A DNA stretch of 64,000 nucleotides, from assembly GCA_001600175.1 (NCBI GenBank), contig BCJC01000006.1:821968-885967 (forward strand), in the 5' to 3' direction. Under the pieces are notes generated by a model. That model was given only the letters and a program-made list of their open reading frames with translations, did no database searches and was not told where the DNA came from. Of the stretch, positions 45,515-56,961 are shown one piece after another; position 1 is the first letter of the stretch, and each line of letters starts with the position of its first letter. This stretch comes from Erythrobasidium yunnanense. Taxonomy: Eukaryota > Basidiomycota > Cystobasidiomycetes > Erythrobasidiales > Erythrobasidiaceae. The position numbers were made by a program, and so were the translations under genes.

Positions 45515-45765
45515 TGCATTCGGTTATTCCTTCAAATAGATAGCAAGACCCTGGACCAGGGCTGTAGCTGATAGAGTGTGATATAATCTAGAATTGCTAC
45601 TTTGCTGCTGGAAGAATGGAAATGCGAGTAAAGACAACAGGGTCGAGGCAGAAGTAATACAGGAATCACAGAGGACTGCAACAAAGGCTGGAAGAGGATG
45701 GCGTAGAGATGTAGCTAGATCCAGATATGTATGGGCTTCCTTTCACCCGTCCAGCCAGCTTTCCT

Positions 45766-46196
45766 TCAGTTCTCGTTCTCGAAGCGCAGGTCGCCTCGCC
45801 GGGGAGCTGAGGATAGTCATCGTCAGAACTGAGCGTTGACAGGCTATGTAGGGTATTGTATGCACGTACCGACCATGGGATGCATCTGTGCTAGATATAC
45901 GATAGCCCACCTGCGCCCAAGCGACGAGACATCAGCCTTGTCCTTGCGCTGACACTGAACGTCGAAGTGTGCTGATCTGATGGCCTTACATGAGCGTACA
46001 GCACGTTATCGTTAACGCAATGCTCGTCTGGATGACTCTGCGGCCATCAAGATTCAGCAATTAGCAATGAACACGCTCTTCACTGGATGTCTGCTGCAAC
46101 CTACGTCTGGTTCTCTCCCTTCTTCACCAGCCGTGTACTTCCTACTGCAATACCAGCCATCACTATCACCACTAGCGGTACCGTCAAGTTGACCAT
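45766..46196 (-). CDS. VMA9: V-type H+-ATPase subunit e (Vma9)
   Basis: A small gene of four exons (46196-46105, 46037-45990, 45910-45870, 45806-45766) summing to 222 nt, or 73 residues, too short and broken to show as one open frame. The protein starts MVNLTVPLVVIVMAGIAVGS, continues KKGENQTVIQTSIALTITCC, then LMWAIVYLAQMHPMVAPRRG. The two membrane helices, the KGENQ loop and the LMWAxxYLAQxHP motif are diagnostic of subunit e of the membrane V0 sector, needed for assembly of the vacuolar proton pump. It supplies the proton gradient on which the VCX1-type exchanger at the left end depends; the two are not linked otherwise. All splice sites are canonical. Confidence 0.9.
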
Positions 46197-46390
46197 GGCT
46201 GGGTGTTGAAGTGAGCAGGAGGTAAAGGTGCCTATGATGCACCGTATGCGAAAACCGGAATCCGATAGCACGGACGCGGTAATCGCGTAACAAGTAGTCG
46301 AAGAGCTTTCGCTGCCACACACGACAGCGAGATTCCGCAAAGCTTGCCCAGAAGGATATGCGAATCTGTTCATTCATTCTTACAATAGGC

Positions 46391-47738
46391 TCACTTATAC
46401 CGCACGTCAGACTCTTGTCTTGAATACATGGAGCCCCCATCATCCATCTCCTGCGGATGCCTCTGGCCCGCTGGATCCTCATTATAGTAATAATCGTCTC
46501 TCGGATCAGACAGGCTGTTTTTCACATGATGGGGATAGTACCCGCTTTGCTGTCCTTGGTTCACATTTCGATTCGGTCCATGCTGAGATTGTGCGTCGTA
46601 GCCATCTTTGTCTTGCATATATGGGTCATCTTGCATGTATTCCGCTTCTTCCGTCTGTTCAGTAATACTACGCAATGGTCCACCTGGTTTAGCTTGTCCT
46701 GGCATCGCTAGATTATGCTGTGTGGGCGCGTCGGGATACTGATATGCATCAGTCATGCCGTGCGTCTCGCTGCCCCCATCGAAAGTCGCTGGTATGGTAG
46801 TCTGTTGGGCAGGCGGCTGTCCTGCACCGAAATGTGGATAGTTTGCAGTATCTGCTCCAAACTGTGACTTTTCATCCATACCGCCTTTGCCTGCGCAAAC
46901 TCGCAAATCAGTATTTCGGAAAATACTCCGGCAGACATGCCTGACTGACTTCCGAAATCAGACTCACTGTCGCTGCCCTCCTCTTCGCTAGAGGCTGCTA
47001 ATGCTTTCTTGTGCTTCCGCTTGAGTAGCCACCAGACCAAGATGAGGGAAAGAATGATGATCACGAGGCCTGCCACAGCTGCCGCTACGACCAATTCGAC
47101 GTTGTTCTGAATCCATGACCTATCATCGAGATATACAGTGTGATCAGCGCTGGCAGCAGTGTATAATGTAATGCTTCGGTTGCGACTCACCCCTCTTTCT
47201 TCGGCGGAGGTGTGGCTTTAGCTGTGTTTTTCGCTTTGTCCGCGCCGCCTTTGCCTCCTTCGTCTTTCTTAGGCTTCTCTCCTCCCTCTTTCTTGCCTCC
47301 TCCATCTTTGTCTTTACTCCCTCCGCCCTTATCATCGTCCGCTCGAGGGTAGAGTCCGCCGTATACTGGTACAAAGGCCATCCAAGTAACTTGAGGCAGA
47401 CTTGACAGATATATGTATGTATAGTGCGTGTAGATTGCTCGGTTGTAGTCGATATCTTCAGTGAATGTGGGTCGAGAGCCAGCTCTCACTGTTGCTTTGA
47501 CCGAGGATATCCAGTATGCGCTCGTCAGAGAGCGATCAGTGAGCGTATCAGGCGAGCCAGCGGTAGTCGTGCCAAAATACCGGACGTCAGCCAGGCCTTT
47601 GATGATCCAGTCGACCTTTGTGAGCTGTGCACCTGACAAGCGCGAGCAAGGATAGTCTGAAGAAGGTAAGTAGGAAGGTTGTGAGGTGATCGTCACAAGT
47701 ACAGCTTGCTTCGAGCATAAAGCATCGCTCTGCTTCAC
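46391..47738 (-). CDS. Single-pass membrane protein with extracellular N-terminal domain (5' end unresolved)
   Basis: Three coding exons are clear. The first (from 47738 or a little upstream, to about 47192) has ALCSKQAVLVTITSQPSYLP and aromatic blocks such as YTHYTYIYLSSLPQVTWMAF, ending in a Lys/Gly-rich spacer. The second encodes SWIQNNVELVVAAAVAGLVI, a single membrane helix of about 22 residues, then a basic anchor (LLKRKHKK) and acidic Ser-rich sequence. The third is a Gln/Tyr/Pro-rich cytosolic tail with repeated YMQDD/YMQDK and a C-terminal DVRYK. No ATG lies in frame before 47738, and the frame is closed at about 47793, so a short first exon, probably a signal peptide, must lie upstream, antisense to MED22. 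The second intron appears to begin with GC rather than GT. The family is unknown; it may be a cell-surface sensor-like protein. Confidence 0.6.
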
Positions 47739-47744
47739 GGCAAT

Positions 47745-48383
47745 ATGGCCGACCGAAGCTTCAAGACAGATGCGCCAATTCGAGGCTCATTAAACACCGG
47801 ACTCGTACAGTCGAACAGCCATACATCACGTTCTGCTGGACTCGGAGGAGCAGCTCCAGGATCAGGCAGAGGGAATGATGACGGCCAGCAGAGCAGCGAG
47901 GCATATCTGAATGCCTTCGAAGAGCAGCTCAACGTCCGTGTCGACACCGAAATCCATACGCTCGTTCAAGGATTGGAAGAATGTGTGCAACTCGCAAAGG
48001 TTCCTCGTCTTTCGTCAAGAGAAGAGACGCGAGATTGACTGACTTCGAGGATGAAACAGGTCGGCACAAAAGACAAGTTCAAGGCAGCGCAAGATGCAAT
48101 GGAAAGCGAACTGAAGGCAGAACAAATGGTGCTCCTGCCTGGCTTAGGATAGCCAGCTTAATAGAAGGCTGATCCTTCGCGTAACGTTGTCCTCTAGATT
48201 CGCGCAACGGAGAACCTCCTTTCCCTATCACATACACTCAAGCTACTGTTCCTGCTTAGCAGCGAAGACGAGGGTACAGCTCATGTCGAACAGGCTCAAC
48301 GAGAACAGGCGGCCAAAGACCTTGAAGACATGAGGCAGCGTGTCAAGCTAGTTCTGAGCGAGGTACTAGGTCAGCAAGCATAG
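47745..48383 (+). CDS. MED22: Mediator complex subunit 22
   Basis: Exons 47745-47999, 48060-48128 and 48198-48383 give 169 residues, a normal size for Med22/Srb6, a head-module subunit of the RNA polymerase II Mediator. Conserved parts are AYLNAFEEQLNVRVDTEIHT and LVQGLEECVQLAK, followed by KDKFKAAQDAMESELKAEQM and IRATENLLSLSHTLKLLFLL, two amphipathic helix regions that pair with Med11. The N-terminus is low-complexity Gly/Ser. The first intron has an atypical donor (GTTCCT). The start codon lies only a few bases from the 5' part of the oppositely oriented membrane-protein gene. Confidence 0.85.
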
Positions 48384-49165
48384 ACGAATCGATCACGAAG
48401 TGTCGACTGTCACCTGCACCCGCTTTGGAAGGGTCAAGAAGGCAGATCCAAAGAGCTGGATACGGCGAGGCTACAAATGGTTACAGCTACGAAGGCCACC
48501 GGAAGGGAATCAATTCGACCTGCCCACTACTTCGGCGCTTTCGTGTGGGCAGCCAATGGCTGCCAGTCACAATGACGACGCTATCTCGGAGTAGGATATT
48601 TCGGAAGATCCAGCGTGCAGGACAGTCACTATGACATTCTAAAGCGGTGGCTGAGTTCGAAAGACTCTGAACAGCAAGCCCTGTGTACACATTCTGCCAG
48701 AAAGGTTAAAGGTTGCTCGGATGTAGCCGACGGGAGCCAGGGCAGATCAGACGATTTCATCATCTGCATCTACAGTAGAAGCGCAGAGCAAAGGCTGTAA
48801 TTAGATGCATGCCTGCGCTTGCAACGGTTTCAGAAGCGCGAACAGCTACCGCGTTGGCTATTGCTAGCTAGTCAGATAATATGGAACCGGGACGATGTTC
48901 CGTGAAGAAGAGCCATGGAATTATTTGACAAAAGGATAAGTAAGGTAGGAGAGCGGCTGTTCTCATACACGAATAAATCTAGATTGGTTGCATGAAGGCA
49001 GAGAAACCAAAGAATGCCTTTTGACTACGAAGAAAATAGAAGAAGATAAATGGGTAGTCATAATGCGAAATAGGTTTGCGAGATAGGTAACGATAGACTT
49101 GTCCGTTTGCGAGTACTTTTGCCAGTGGGCAATATAGCATTGAATGAGGCTTTGCCAGCAAATCT
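48384..49165. other. Convergent 3' intergenic region (MED22 / PMA1)
   Basis: No convincing gene: short frames only, none with a domain. The right half (about 48880-49130) is AT-rich and probably holds the 3' untranslated region of the strongly expressed PMA1 gene. The left half may hold the 3' end of MED22. No RNA gene was recognised. Confidence 0.45.
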
Positions 49166-52100
49166 CTACTGCGGTCTCGAGGCCGATCTAGCTAGAGTAG
49201 CTCCAGCAGAAGCAGCTTGATACGACGAGAAGCGCTTAAGCTCATTGTTCGAGACAGAGACCTTCTTTCCGAGTCCAAAGCGTCGTGTAGCACGGTTGAG
49301 GAAAGTGGTTCTGTTGGAGTATAGAGAAGCTGCTCGAGATTGTGTGCGCGTGAGAGGCACACCAGTGTAGCCTTCTCGTGCTTTCTTGGCTGCTTGTCCG
49401 GCGCGCCATCGCTTAACGAGGAACTTCATGCCAAACTTGACAAGATCAAGAGGGACTGTGAGGCGAGAAGCGTAAGCAAACTTGATTCGTCTATACATAT
49501 GAAGCCGACTCACAGAACCAGACAATGTTCCTGGAAGGGTCAACGACAGTGTTGGGATCAGCTCAGATCGACGCAAGCATAAAAAACCAGTACTTACCAC
49601 ACCCAGACGATACCAATCCAGCCTCCTGAGATACCGGCAATGCTAGTGAAGCCCCAGTTGGCATAAGCGGCGATGATTGACGAGATGAGCTGAGCGATAG
49701 CGAAAGCTCCCAAGAGAGCGAGAGAGGGCATTTCGAGGAAGAACCATCCGTGAGCTCTTGTGATGAAGATGAGAGCTTGCGAGATCATCGCTACTTGGAG
49801 GTAGACGATCATGTGAAGATGAGGATCATTGTGCTCCTTGTATGCATCGACGCCAAACGAGTTCTCGAAGAAGCTGGTGTCGACAATGACAGAGAAGAGG
49901 GCGATAGTGCTTGCTGCCAAGTAAAGACCGTATGCTACTGCATAAGCGAAGATTTCCGGAAGATCCCACGAGTCTGGAGTAGGCGAAGGAAGGACCTTGT
50001 CGACTGAGAGCGTCATGATCGTTCCGTCGTTCAAGATAGCGATAATGAGCACCATGAAAGGAGGGAAGTCGAACTTGTATGCAAAAGCCATGACTGCGAA
50101 CCCGACGACGATACGGATGGTGACTGCGCACGCGTAGACACTGTAGTTGCGGAGACGCTGGAAGATGACTCGGGATTGACGGATGGCGTGGACGATGGTG
50201 GAAAGACCAGGCTCGACGAGTACGATGTCGGCTGCTCCACGGGCAGCATCGGTAGCACCTTCGACAGCAATACCCACGTTGGCTCGCGAAAGAGCAGGCG
50301 CGTCGTTGGCTCCGTCTCCAGTCTGTAATTACGATACATCCATTAGCTTGATAGGAAGAAAGTGAGTCGCTCGACATACCATTGCGCATAGATGTCCAAG
50401 TGCCTGTAGTCGCTTGACGATCTCATACTTGTGTTCAGGGAAGACGCCTGCGAAACCATCTGCATCGAGGATCATCTCGTCCAGGGTCAGGTGTTTGCCT
50501 CCAGCGACCGGTCCGTCTTGCAGTACTTTGGATGGGTACATCTGAAAGACCGACGACAGGTCAGCTTGATACACTTGAGAGATGGACTTTATGTATATGA
50601 AGGTGTACATACGTGGTCACCCATGCCTAGTCTGCGTCCAGTCTCTTTCGCAATAGCGAGCTGATCACCAGTGACCATCTTGACCTTGACACCAAGTGCG
50701 AGAGCGTCATCTACGTGCGAAAAACAGACAAGTCAGAACCCTTGAATCAGAGAGAAAGCGAGAGCCGACTCACCAATAGTCTGCTTGGTATCTTCACGAG
50801 GAGGGTCAAAGATGGACATAAGGCCGATAAGTTCGAAGCCGGTTCCATGTCCATCCTTGTCTCCGGAAGGAACGTCTTCGAAAGCCACAGCCAGAGCTCT
50901 CAGACCTCTCGCCGCGAATTCCTCTACGTCCTTCTCTAGCTGGTCTTCGACTTCCGCAGTCTTGTTCCTCGAGCAGAGTTCGATAATGACACCCGTCATT
51001 CCTTTAGTGACTCTCTTCATCTTTCCCGTCGATTCTTCGATATATGTAGCTTCTGTGCGCTTGTCTACGGGGTTGAAAGGCTTGAAGTCGACTACCTTGA
51101 TGCCTTCTCTCGCTTTTGCCAAACCGACGGACCCAGTGACGCATGTGTCAATAGCGTCCATATTCTCAGTTCGAGAAGCGTACGCTGCGAGCAGGAGGAT
51201 TTGGTCGATGTCATATTCGGCGTAGCGCTTGACAGTTCCTCGATCGATAGTGAGCTTGTTGGTCGTGAGTGTTCCCGTCTTGTCGGAGCAGAGAATAGTG
51301 ACACCTGCTAGTTCTTCAATTGCAGTAATGCGAGTGACGATAGCTTTGTACTGAGCTAGCTGCTGAGCTCCCACTGCAAGCGTGACGGAAAGGACCGTAG
51401 GCATAGCGATGGGGATACCGCCAATGAGGAGAACGAGGATGTTGTCCAGCCCTCGTCTGTAAGAGTAGCGGAATCCAGCATAGAGGACGAAGATTTCCGC
51501 AACGATGAAGATACCGATGGAGATGAGGCAGAAAGCACCAATCTGAGCGAGGATCTTCTGCAAGTGTCCCGTAGAGTCATCATCCTGTCCTACGAGAGTC
51601 GCAGCACGTCCAAAGAATGTGTTTGCGCCTGTGCCGATGACGATGCCCTCTGCTTCTCCCTGCTTGCAGGTAGAGGAAGAGAAGCACTGATCTCCGACTT
51701 TCTTGCCTACGGGCAGCGATTCTCCAGTCAGACCAGCTTGGTCGATAGACACGTTGATGGCATCGTAGAGACGGCAGTCTGCAGGTACGATATCTCCAAT
51801 CTTGAATGAGACGATATCACCGGGCACCAGGTTTGCAGCATCGATTTCCTTCCATTCTCCACCTCGTCTGACCTTGGCTTTGGGTGCAAGAGACTCCATG
51901 AGTGCGCTGACTGCATTTCCGGCATTGCGCTCTTCGATGTAACCGATGGTCGAGTTGATGATGAGAAGAAGGACGATACCGAGGAAATCTTGCCAGTCGG
52001 GTGGTTTGCCCTCGCCGTTCGAGAGTACAATAGCTACAAGGGCTGCTCCTTCCATGACCCATGACAGGGGATTCCACATGAAGGATCTGCGAACATAGGC

Positions 52101-52762
52101 GTCAATTCTCGGTATCTTTCGGCGTGTCTCAGATAAGATCAAGTGATAAGATCTTGTCTCACACGTGATTGACCGACTTACAGGAACTGCAGGAAAGGAT
52201 TGACAGCTTTCTGCTCGAGCTTGTTGCCGCCAAAGATGCCAATGCGCTCAGTAGCTTCAGCTTCTGTAAGACCGGTCTCGCGGGTTCTGTATGATCTCGC
52301 GTCAGTTTCGGATCACCTGAGCGCCTGTGTTCGGCCTACTTGAGCAGAGTCCAGACATCTTCAAGAACGACTTGCTCCAAGTCGACCTTCTCCTTATCGT
52401 ACTGCGAGTAGGATATAGTCAGTCTCGACTTCAGAGACGAAGTTGACGGGCTCACAAGATCTTCGGCCCTGAGCTCGATAGTGCTCATATCGACGAGGGC
52501 ATGCTGAGCGCCTTGATTATCAGCATGAGCGTTCTATGAACTCCAATATTAGTTCAGATCGTCGATGATATAAAAGTAAACGCACATCCGCCGCGTCAAA
52601 GCGGCCTTTCTTTGGCTGTTCTGGCGTCAAGGTGTGTTTTTCTTTGCCATCCAGAGTACTGTGATGGTCCTTCTCTGTCATGTGCATGCTACTCGTCGTT
52701 GCAGTTTCTGCAGCAGTGGACGTTGCTGCTCCCCCCTTTTCTGGGTCGAGGTGCTCGGACAT
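49166..52762 (-). CDS. PMA1: Plasma-membrane H+-ATPase (P3A-type)
   Basis: The main fungal proton pump, which energises nutrient uptake. It starts [20 protein letters not shown] and has about eight exons. Conserved parts are [20 protein letters not shown] (first membrane helix), the A-domain motif [32 protein letters not shown], the phosphorylation site [39 protein letters not shown] and [16 protein letters not shown]. All catalytic residues are present. The C-terminal regulatory domain ([20 protein letters not shown] and [18 protein letters not shown]) carries Ser/Thr sites of the kind phosphorylated in response to glucose. A cluster of small exons lies at the 5' end. The long upstream region (1.4 kb) fits a highly expressed, regulated gene. 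Plasma membrane location is as in the family. Confidence 0.95.
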
Positions 52763-54177
52763 CCTTGCTCTCTCGACGATTCAAGCTGGGAATGGGATGG
52801 GATGGACGAAGGATGCGAAAGGAGAGGAAGAGAAGACGAAACAGTCAGCAACCGCTATGAATCGACTAGGCAGCCCTGGCATATGCTCGAGCGACACCTC
52901 CTAACGACCGGCCGCGAGCGCTGACTTGGGCTCGCGGAGACGGCAGAGGCAGGAGCGCAGGGAGATGGATGGGCATGATGGAGAGCATGGAACGACGGCG
53001 ATGATGGAACTGCCATCCATCGTAGCGAGTTGTCCAGGAATGTCCTGGCTCACCTTTGACTGATTCTCGAAGACGACTAGGTGCAGCAAGGGAGGAAGGT
53101 AAGGGATCAAACGAGTGTGGACTGCGAACTGCGACCAGGATGTTGGGATGGGAACAAGCAGAGGCAACCTGGCACCGACCCGAACTAGGCCTCCCTTTCT
53201 ACACGCTGAATGATTTGGATTGCAACTGGGCAAATAAACATTCATAGACTGGTTCAAGAATAGCTCAGCACTCAAGACAATCCTCGTCTTCTCTCGACTG
53301 CCTCTCTGCAATCCAAGCATTCTCGCGGTGGTTTTCTTGGATTCTGTCAAGCGCCTTGTCGCCTTGCTCTTCGCTCGGCGAATATGTCGAAGACAACGCG
53401 TAATGGACCTCTGTCTGAATGCTGTCCCTGCAAATTCTCGACCGCAGCTCTTTTTGCGTAGCAGCTGCATCTTCGCGCGACCTCGTGCATACATCTGCCT
53501 CGGCCCAGCTTACTCACAGGCCGCAACGACCTATCGGCGTCTACCTTCAGCGAAGAGACGACTTTCAGATCTCCCGGAACTCCCAGCCTTTCGTATGCAT
53601 TCGTTCCAGATGATTTTCTGGAAAGTCGACTTTCAGGCTCTTTGGCTTTGGGCATCAGGAAAATTCTGCTCGTCTCGGATAGTCCGCTCGCTCTTCTGTC
53701 TCACTTCAGTGTCACGCCCGTTGTAGCTTTCACGCAGCAAGCACGAGGTGTAATATCCGAACAATTTCGTGACGCGACAAGCTTTCTCTTTCTTATCTTC
53801 CTGGCTTCGGCTTGAGCATACAACGGAGCTTGCTGTCATTCATAGAGATCCCAAACGCTCTCAGCCATTGCAAGACATTCGACGAAGAGAAACGTACCTA
53901 TCCGCCACTTACGCTAGCTCATCTCTTCAGGCCTAAAAGTAGCCGAAAAGTCACGTTCTTCTCCAACCGGCCAGCATGCTCTCTAAAGCTTTTCTCCCCT
54001 CCACTATCTCTCTTGCTTCCTATCTTCCTTCTACTCATTGCCTTCCTAGTCTCCAACACCTTCCTCGTGCAGAAAAGCTCACCTCTCTCAATTTGGCTGC
54101 TTGCACGTTCAGCTAGCTCTGAGGACCACAAAAGACAAGCTTCAACGGCTACGACTGCTACAAAACCACATTGAAAG
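52763..54177. other. 1.4 kb divergent intergenic region (PMA1 / RNase T2 promoters)
   Basis: No convincing gene. The longest frame, minus strand 53494-52901, shows no family resemblance. The part nearest PMA1 has GGGATGGGATGGATG-type runs and the part nearest the RNase gene is pyrimidine-rich (53985-54060). This should hold the promoters and leaders of both genes; specific sites could not be assigned. Confidence 0.45.
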
Positions 54178-55875
54178 ATGATCAAGTCTACTATCGCTCT
54201 GCTGGCTCTTGCTAAGCTAGTTGCCGGACAAGCGGGATTCAGCTCTCTTCCATACAGCTTTGTTAGTCAAAAGAAGCATTGGTTATACCATGTCATTCTT
54301 CTTGTCCACTCATATATGCGATCCATTCATTCCTCCCTTCCGCATACCTCTAGATCACGCCGTATAATCACTCCTGCGTAGTCGAGCAACAGGGACCCTC
54401 ATGTCCTGAATTGGATCCTATGACATACGATAGTTGCTGCACAGAGACTTTCGGTAAGTGTCATTCCCCGTCTCGCTAGCTTTCGAGAGCTCCGCTTACC
54501 GAAGTTGTCTTTGAAGGCGGACTCGTCCTGGCAACCCAGTTCTGGTGCGTGTCGTCTCTTTCAGTAATTAAAAGATCAGAAGGAAATGCTGACGTCTAAG
54601 TATATAGGAATACGTATACCGGTCTGGAAAGCGAAGGACAACTTCTGCCAGCCAACTCGTGGGGTGTACGCGGCATGCATAAGCCTTCCTCCTCTGAGTC
54701 CATGAAACTGACGTAGGTTCATCTACTCTTCTCCTTCTTCGTGAGTTCAGATCCATGGACTGTGGCCTGATTTCTGCAACGGGAGCTACACTGGCTATTG
54801 CGACGTTTCGTAAGATTCGGAGTCCTCCTCATTCAATCCTTCATTAGACACTGATGATATCATACGTGTGCGGATACAACAGCCGCCAATACGACCCACA
54901 GCCCTCACCGAACGTATCTTCGACCGGCGTCGCTCTGACGGACTATACTGGCAATGTGACTGGAGAGGCCGTACTCACGCAGTTCGGAAGACTTGATCTA
55001 CTGAAATATATGCAAGAGTACGCTCAGCTTCTTTCCTACGTTATCAGGCCATGTTCAGGGTAAAAGGCTGATTGACGTCGATACGCTTTCCCTGCCGAAT
55101 AGCCACTGGGTCTCGCTCAACCAGCCCAACGATCAGCTATGGATGCACGAATACTCCGTAAGCTTCCATTAAGCTCTTCGGCCGATCTGTAACAAATGCT
55201 AATCTGGCTTTGTTTGCTTGCATTTCCAGAAACACGCTGTAAGTCTTTACACGCGAACACATTCTTCTCTAGCCTCTGAGCTCGATCTTCTCCTATTCTA
55301 GACCTGCTTCTCCAACTACCAGACCGAAGTAAGCTGCTCGTCACCATTTGAAGCTATTCCCGGTACTGACAAGATACCTGTGGCTTCAGTGCCTCGGCCC
55401 TCTCTATCAAGAACATGAAGAGATAGTCGACTTCTTCGATAATGTTATCGGAGCATACAAGCGCTTCCCATCTTACGATTTCCTAGCACAAGCTGGTATC
55501 ACGCCTTCAAATACTACTACATACAGTCTATCGGACATCCAAGCTGCTCTATATAACGCTACTGGTGCTCTTCCATACGTAGGCTTTACATCCCCGCTTG
55601 CTTTCGCCTTCGGGCTCTGGAAGTCCGCTCATGCTGATATATGTAATCAGGTCGGCTGTTCTGGTCCACGCTACAACACCACACAAGCAGGCAACGGCAC
55701 AAGTGATGGCGGAAGGACAGAGATCAGCGAGCTGTGGTACTATATGCATGCATATGGCCCAGTTCAAGCTATGAACTTTACGCACGTCAATACTACTTCC
55801 CCATCCGGATGTGCGACTACTGCGAACGCGCTGTACTACTATGAACGAACGAATGGAAGTACACGAGCAGTCTAA
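54178..55875 (+). CDS. Secreted ribonuclease T2
   Basis: Endoribonuclease producing 2',3'-cyclic phosphates. Ten exons (ends 54261, 54453, 54544, 54665, 54809, 55017, 55157, 55238, 55328, 55875) give 346 residues. A signal peptide (MIKSTIALLALAKLVAGQ) precedes the mature start. Active-site segment CAS I is SWGIHGLWPDFCNGSY and CAS II is WMHEYSKHATCFS, supplying the catalytic His, Glu, Lys and His. Many cysteines and several N-glycosylation sites (NVSS, NVTG, NTTT, NATG) agree with secretion or vacuolar delivery. One exon (55230-55238) is only 9 nt and encodes the Lys-His-Ala of CAS II; the following one has 27 nt. The KHATC form replaces the more usual KHGTC but retains the catalytic residues. 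Likely roles are phosphate and nitrogen scavenging or RNA turnover in the vacuole. Confidence 0.93.
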
Positions 55876-56178
55876 AAGGCGAGAGACGCCGCCATCAGCT
55901 CTCTTCAGGTGGTTGTGTCGTATGAGACAGAAAAGGTCAGCGGAATGACCAAAGAAAGTGTGGCCGAATAGGGATAGGGATAAAGGAAAAGAAGCATGGA
56001 TAAAAGAAACTGAAAGCTGTTCAATTAGATGAGTCGGCAACATAAAAGCTCGAATTCACCGTCCTTCTTTACGTAGTCTGTCAGCCTGAGGGGTGAAGTG
56101 TAATCAAACAACTTTATGATGGAATAGACTGCATTTCTGCCTGTGGTACAAGGTATACGGCAATCGGAACGATACGTA
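55876..56178. other. Convergent 3' intergenic region
   Basis: About 300 bases between the stop codons of the RNase T2 gene and a small membrane-protein gene. AT-rich around 55970-56060. Nothing else is seen. Confidence 0.4.
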
Positions 56179-56857
56179 CTACGACATACCACCTATGCGC
56201 CTCCTTCTCTCGGTTAACGACTGCATAGCTGCTGCGAATCTATCTTCCTCACTCTTATTTTTGACATGTCTGCTATTGATCTTGGATCTCTGTACTTCTT
56301 TTACTCCCTCTTCGTCGTCTGACGAGCTTTCCGCTGTCTGCTTGACCTTCGAGGAGGGAATCTGCTGCCTTTGCGTTCTTTCTGACTTCTTGGAGTGTAT
56401 CTTGGACGACGAAGAAGGTGTATGTGAGGAGGATGTGAGTGCGGAGCAGAGGTATCCCATCGCAGTACCGGCCAAAACAGCTACCACAATGAAGTAGATG
56501 AAGTAGCGGGACTGCACGATGCTTGTCAGCACAGTACACTGTTTATATAAGAGACTGTAAGCTCACTTGGTAGATCAGTAGAAGAACTGCAGTAGCCGGT
56601 CTGACGAAGAGGATATCGAGAGGGAACAGGACCGGCCAGAGGCCGATCCGGACTACAGTCCATAGCCAGGATAGGATGTAGAGGATGACATTGAAGAGAT
56701 TGACGAGGATCCAAGGGAGAGCTTGCCCGAAGAGCAGCTTTAGGGGGAGGATGACGAGGTAGAAGGAGCCTGTCTGCAAGGCGCCGAGAGCACCGAGGAT
56801 TGGTGGAGCGTCGCTGGTACTGCTACCAGCTGTTTGCTTGAAGCTGCTTGAATCCAT
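56179..56857 (-). CDS. Small membrane protein with three or so helices and a basic cytosolic tail, unrecognised
   Basis: Two exons: 56857 to about 56568 and about 56518 to 56179, joined by an intron with GTGAGC donor and CAG acceptor. The start MDSSSFKQTAGSSTSDAPP precedes hydrophobic stretches (FYLVILPLKLLFGQALPWIL, NLFNVILYILSWLWTVV and IGLWPVLFPLDILFVRPATA) and a last helix YFIYFIVVAVLAGTAMGYLC after the splice. The tail is Ser/Lys-rich, acidic in the middle, and ends EDRFAAAMQSLTERRRRIGG. I do not recognise the family; hairpin-like hydrophobic segments suggest an ER or lipid-droplet protein, which is only a guess. It is divergent from the URC1 gene, with about 100 bp between them. Confidence 0.65.
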
Positions 56858-56961
56858 CCTATCATAACATGAGTTCGCAGTCGCCGGAGCTTGCACGTGG
56901 TCGACCTGGCCTTGTGCTTTGCTTCTTATCATCCCACCAACATCTGAGTATTCAAGTGAAG

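Noticed and set aside
47735-47947. Minus-strand frame from an ATG within MED22
   Set aside because: Antisense shadow of MED22; its frame does not join the membrane-protein exon.
52901-53494. 197-codon open frame on minus strand upstream of PMA1
   Set aside because: No family resemblance; lies in the long promoter region between two divergent genes and is best explained as chance.
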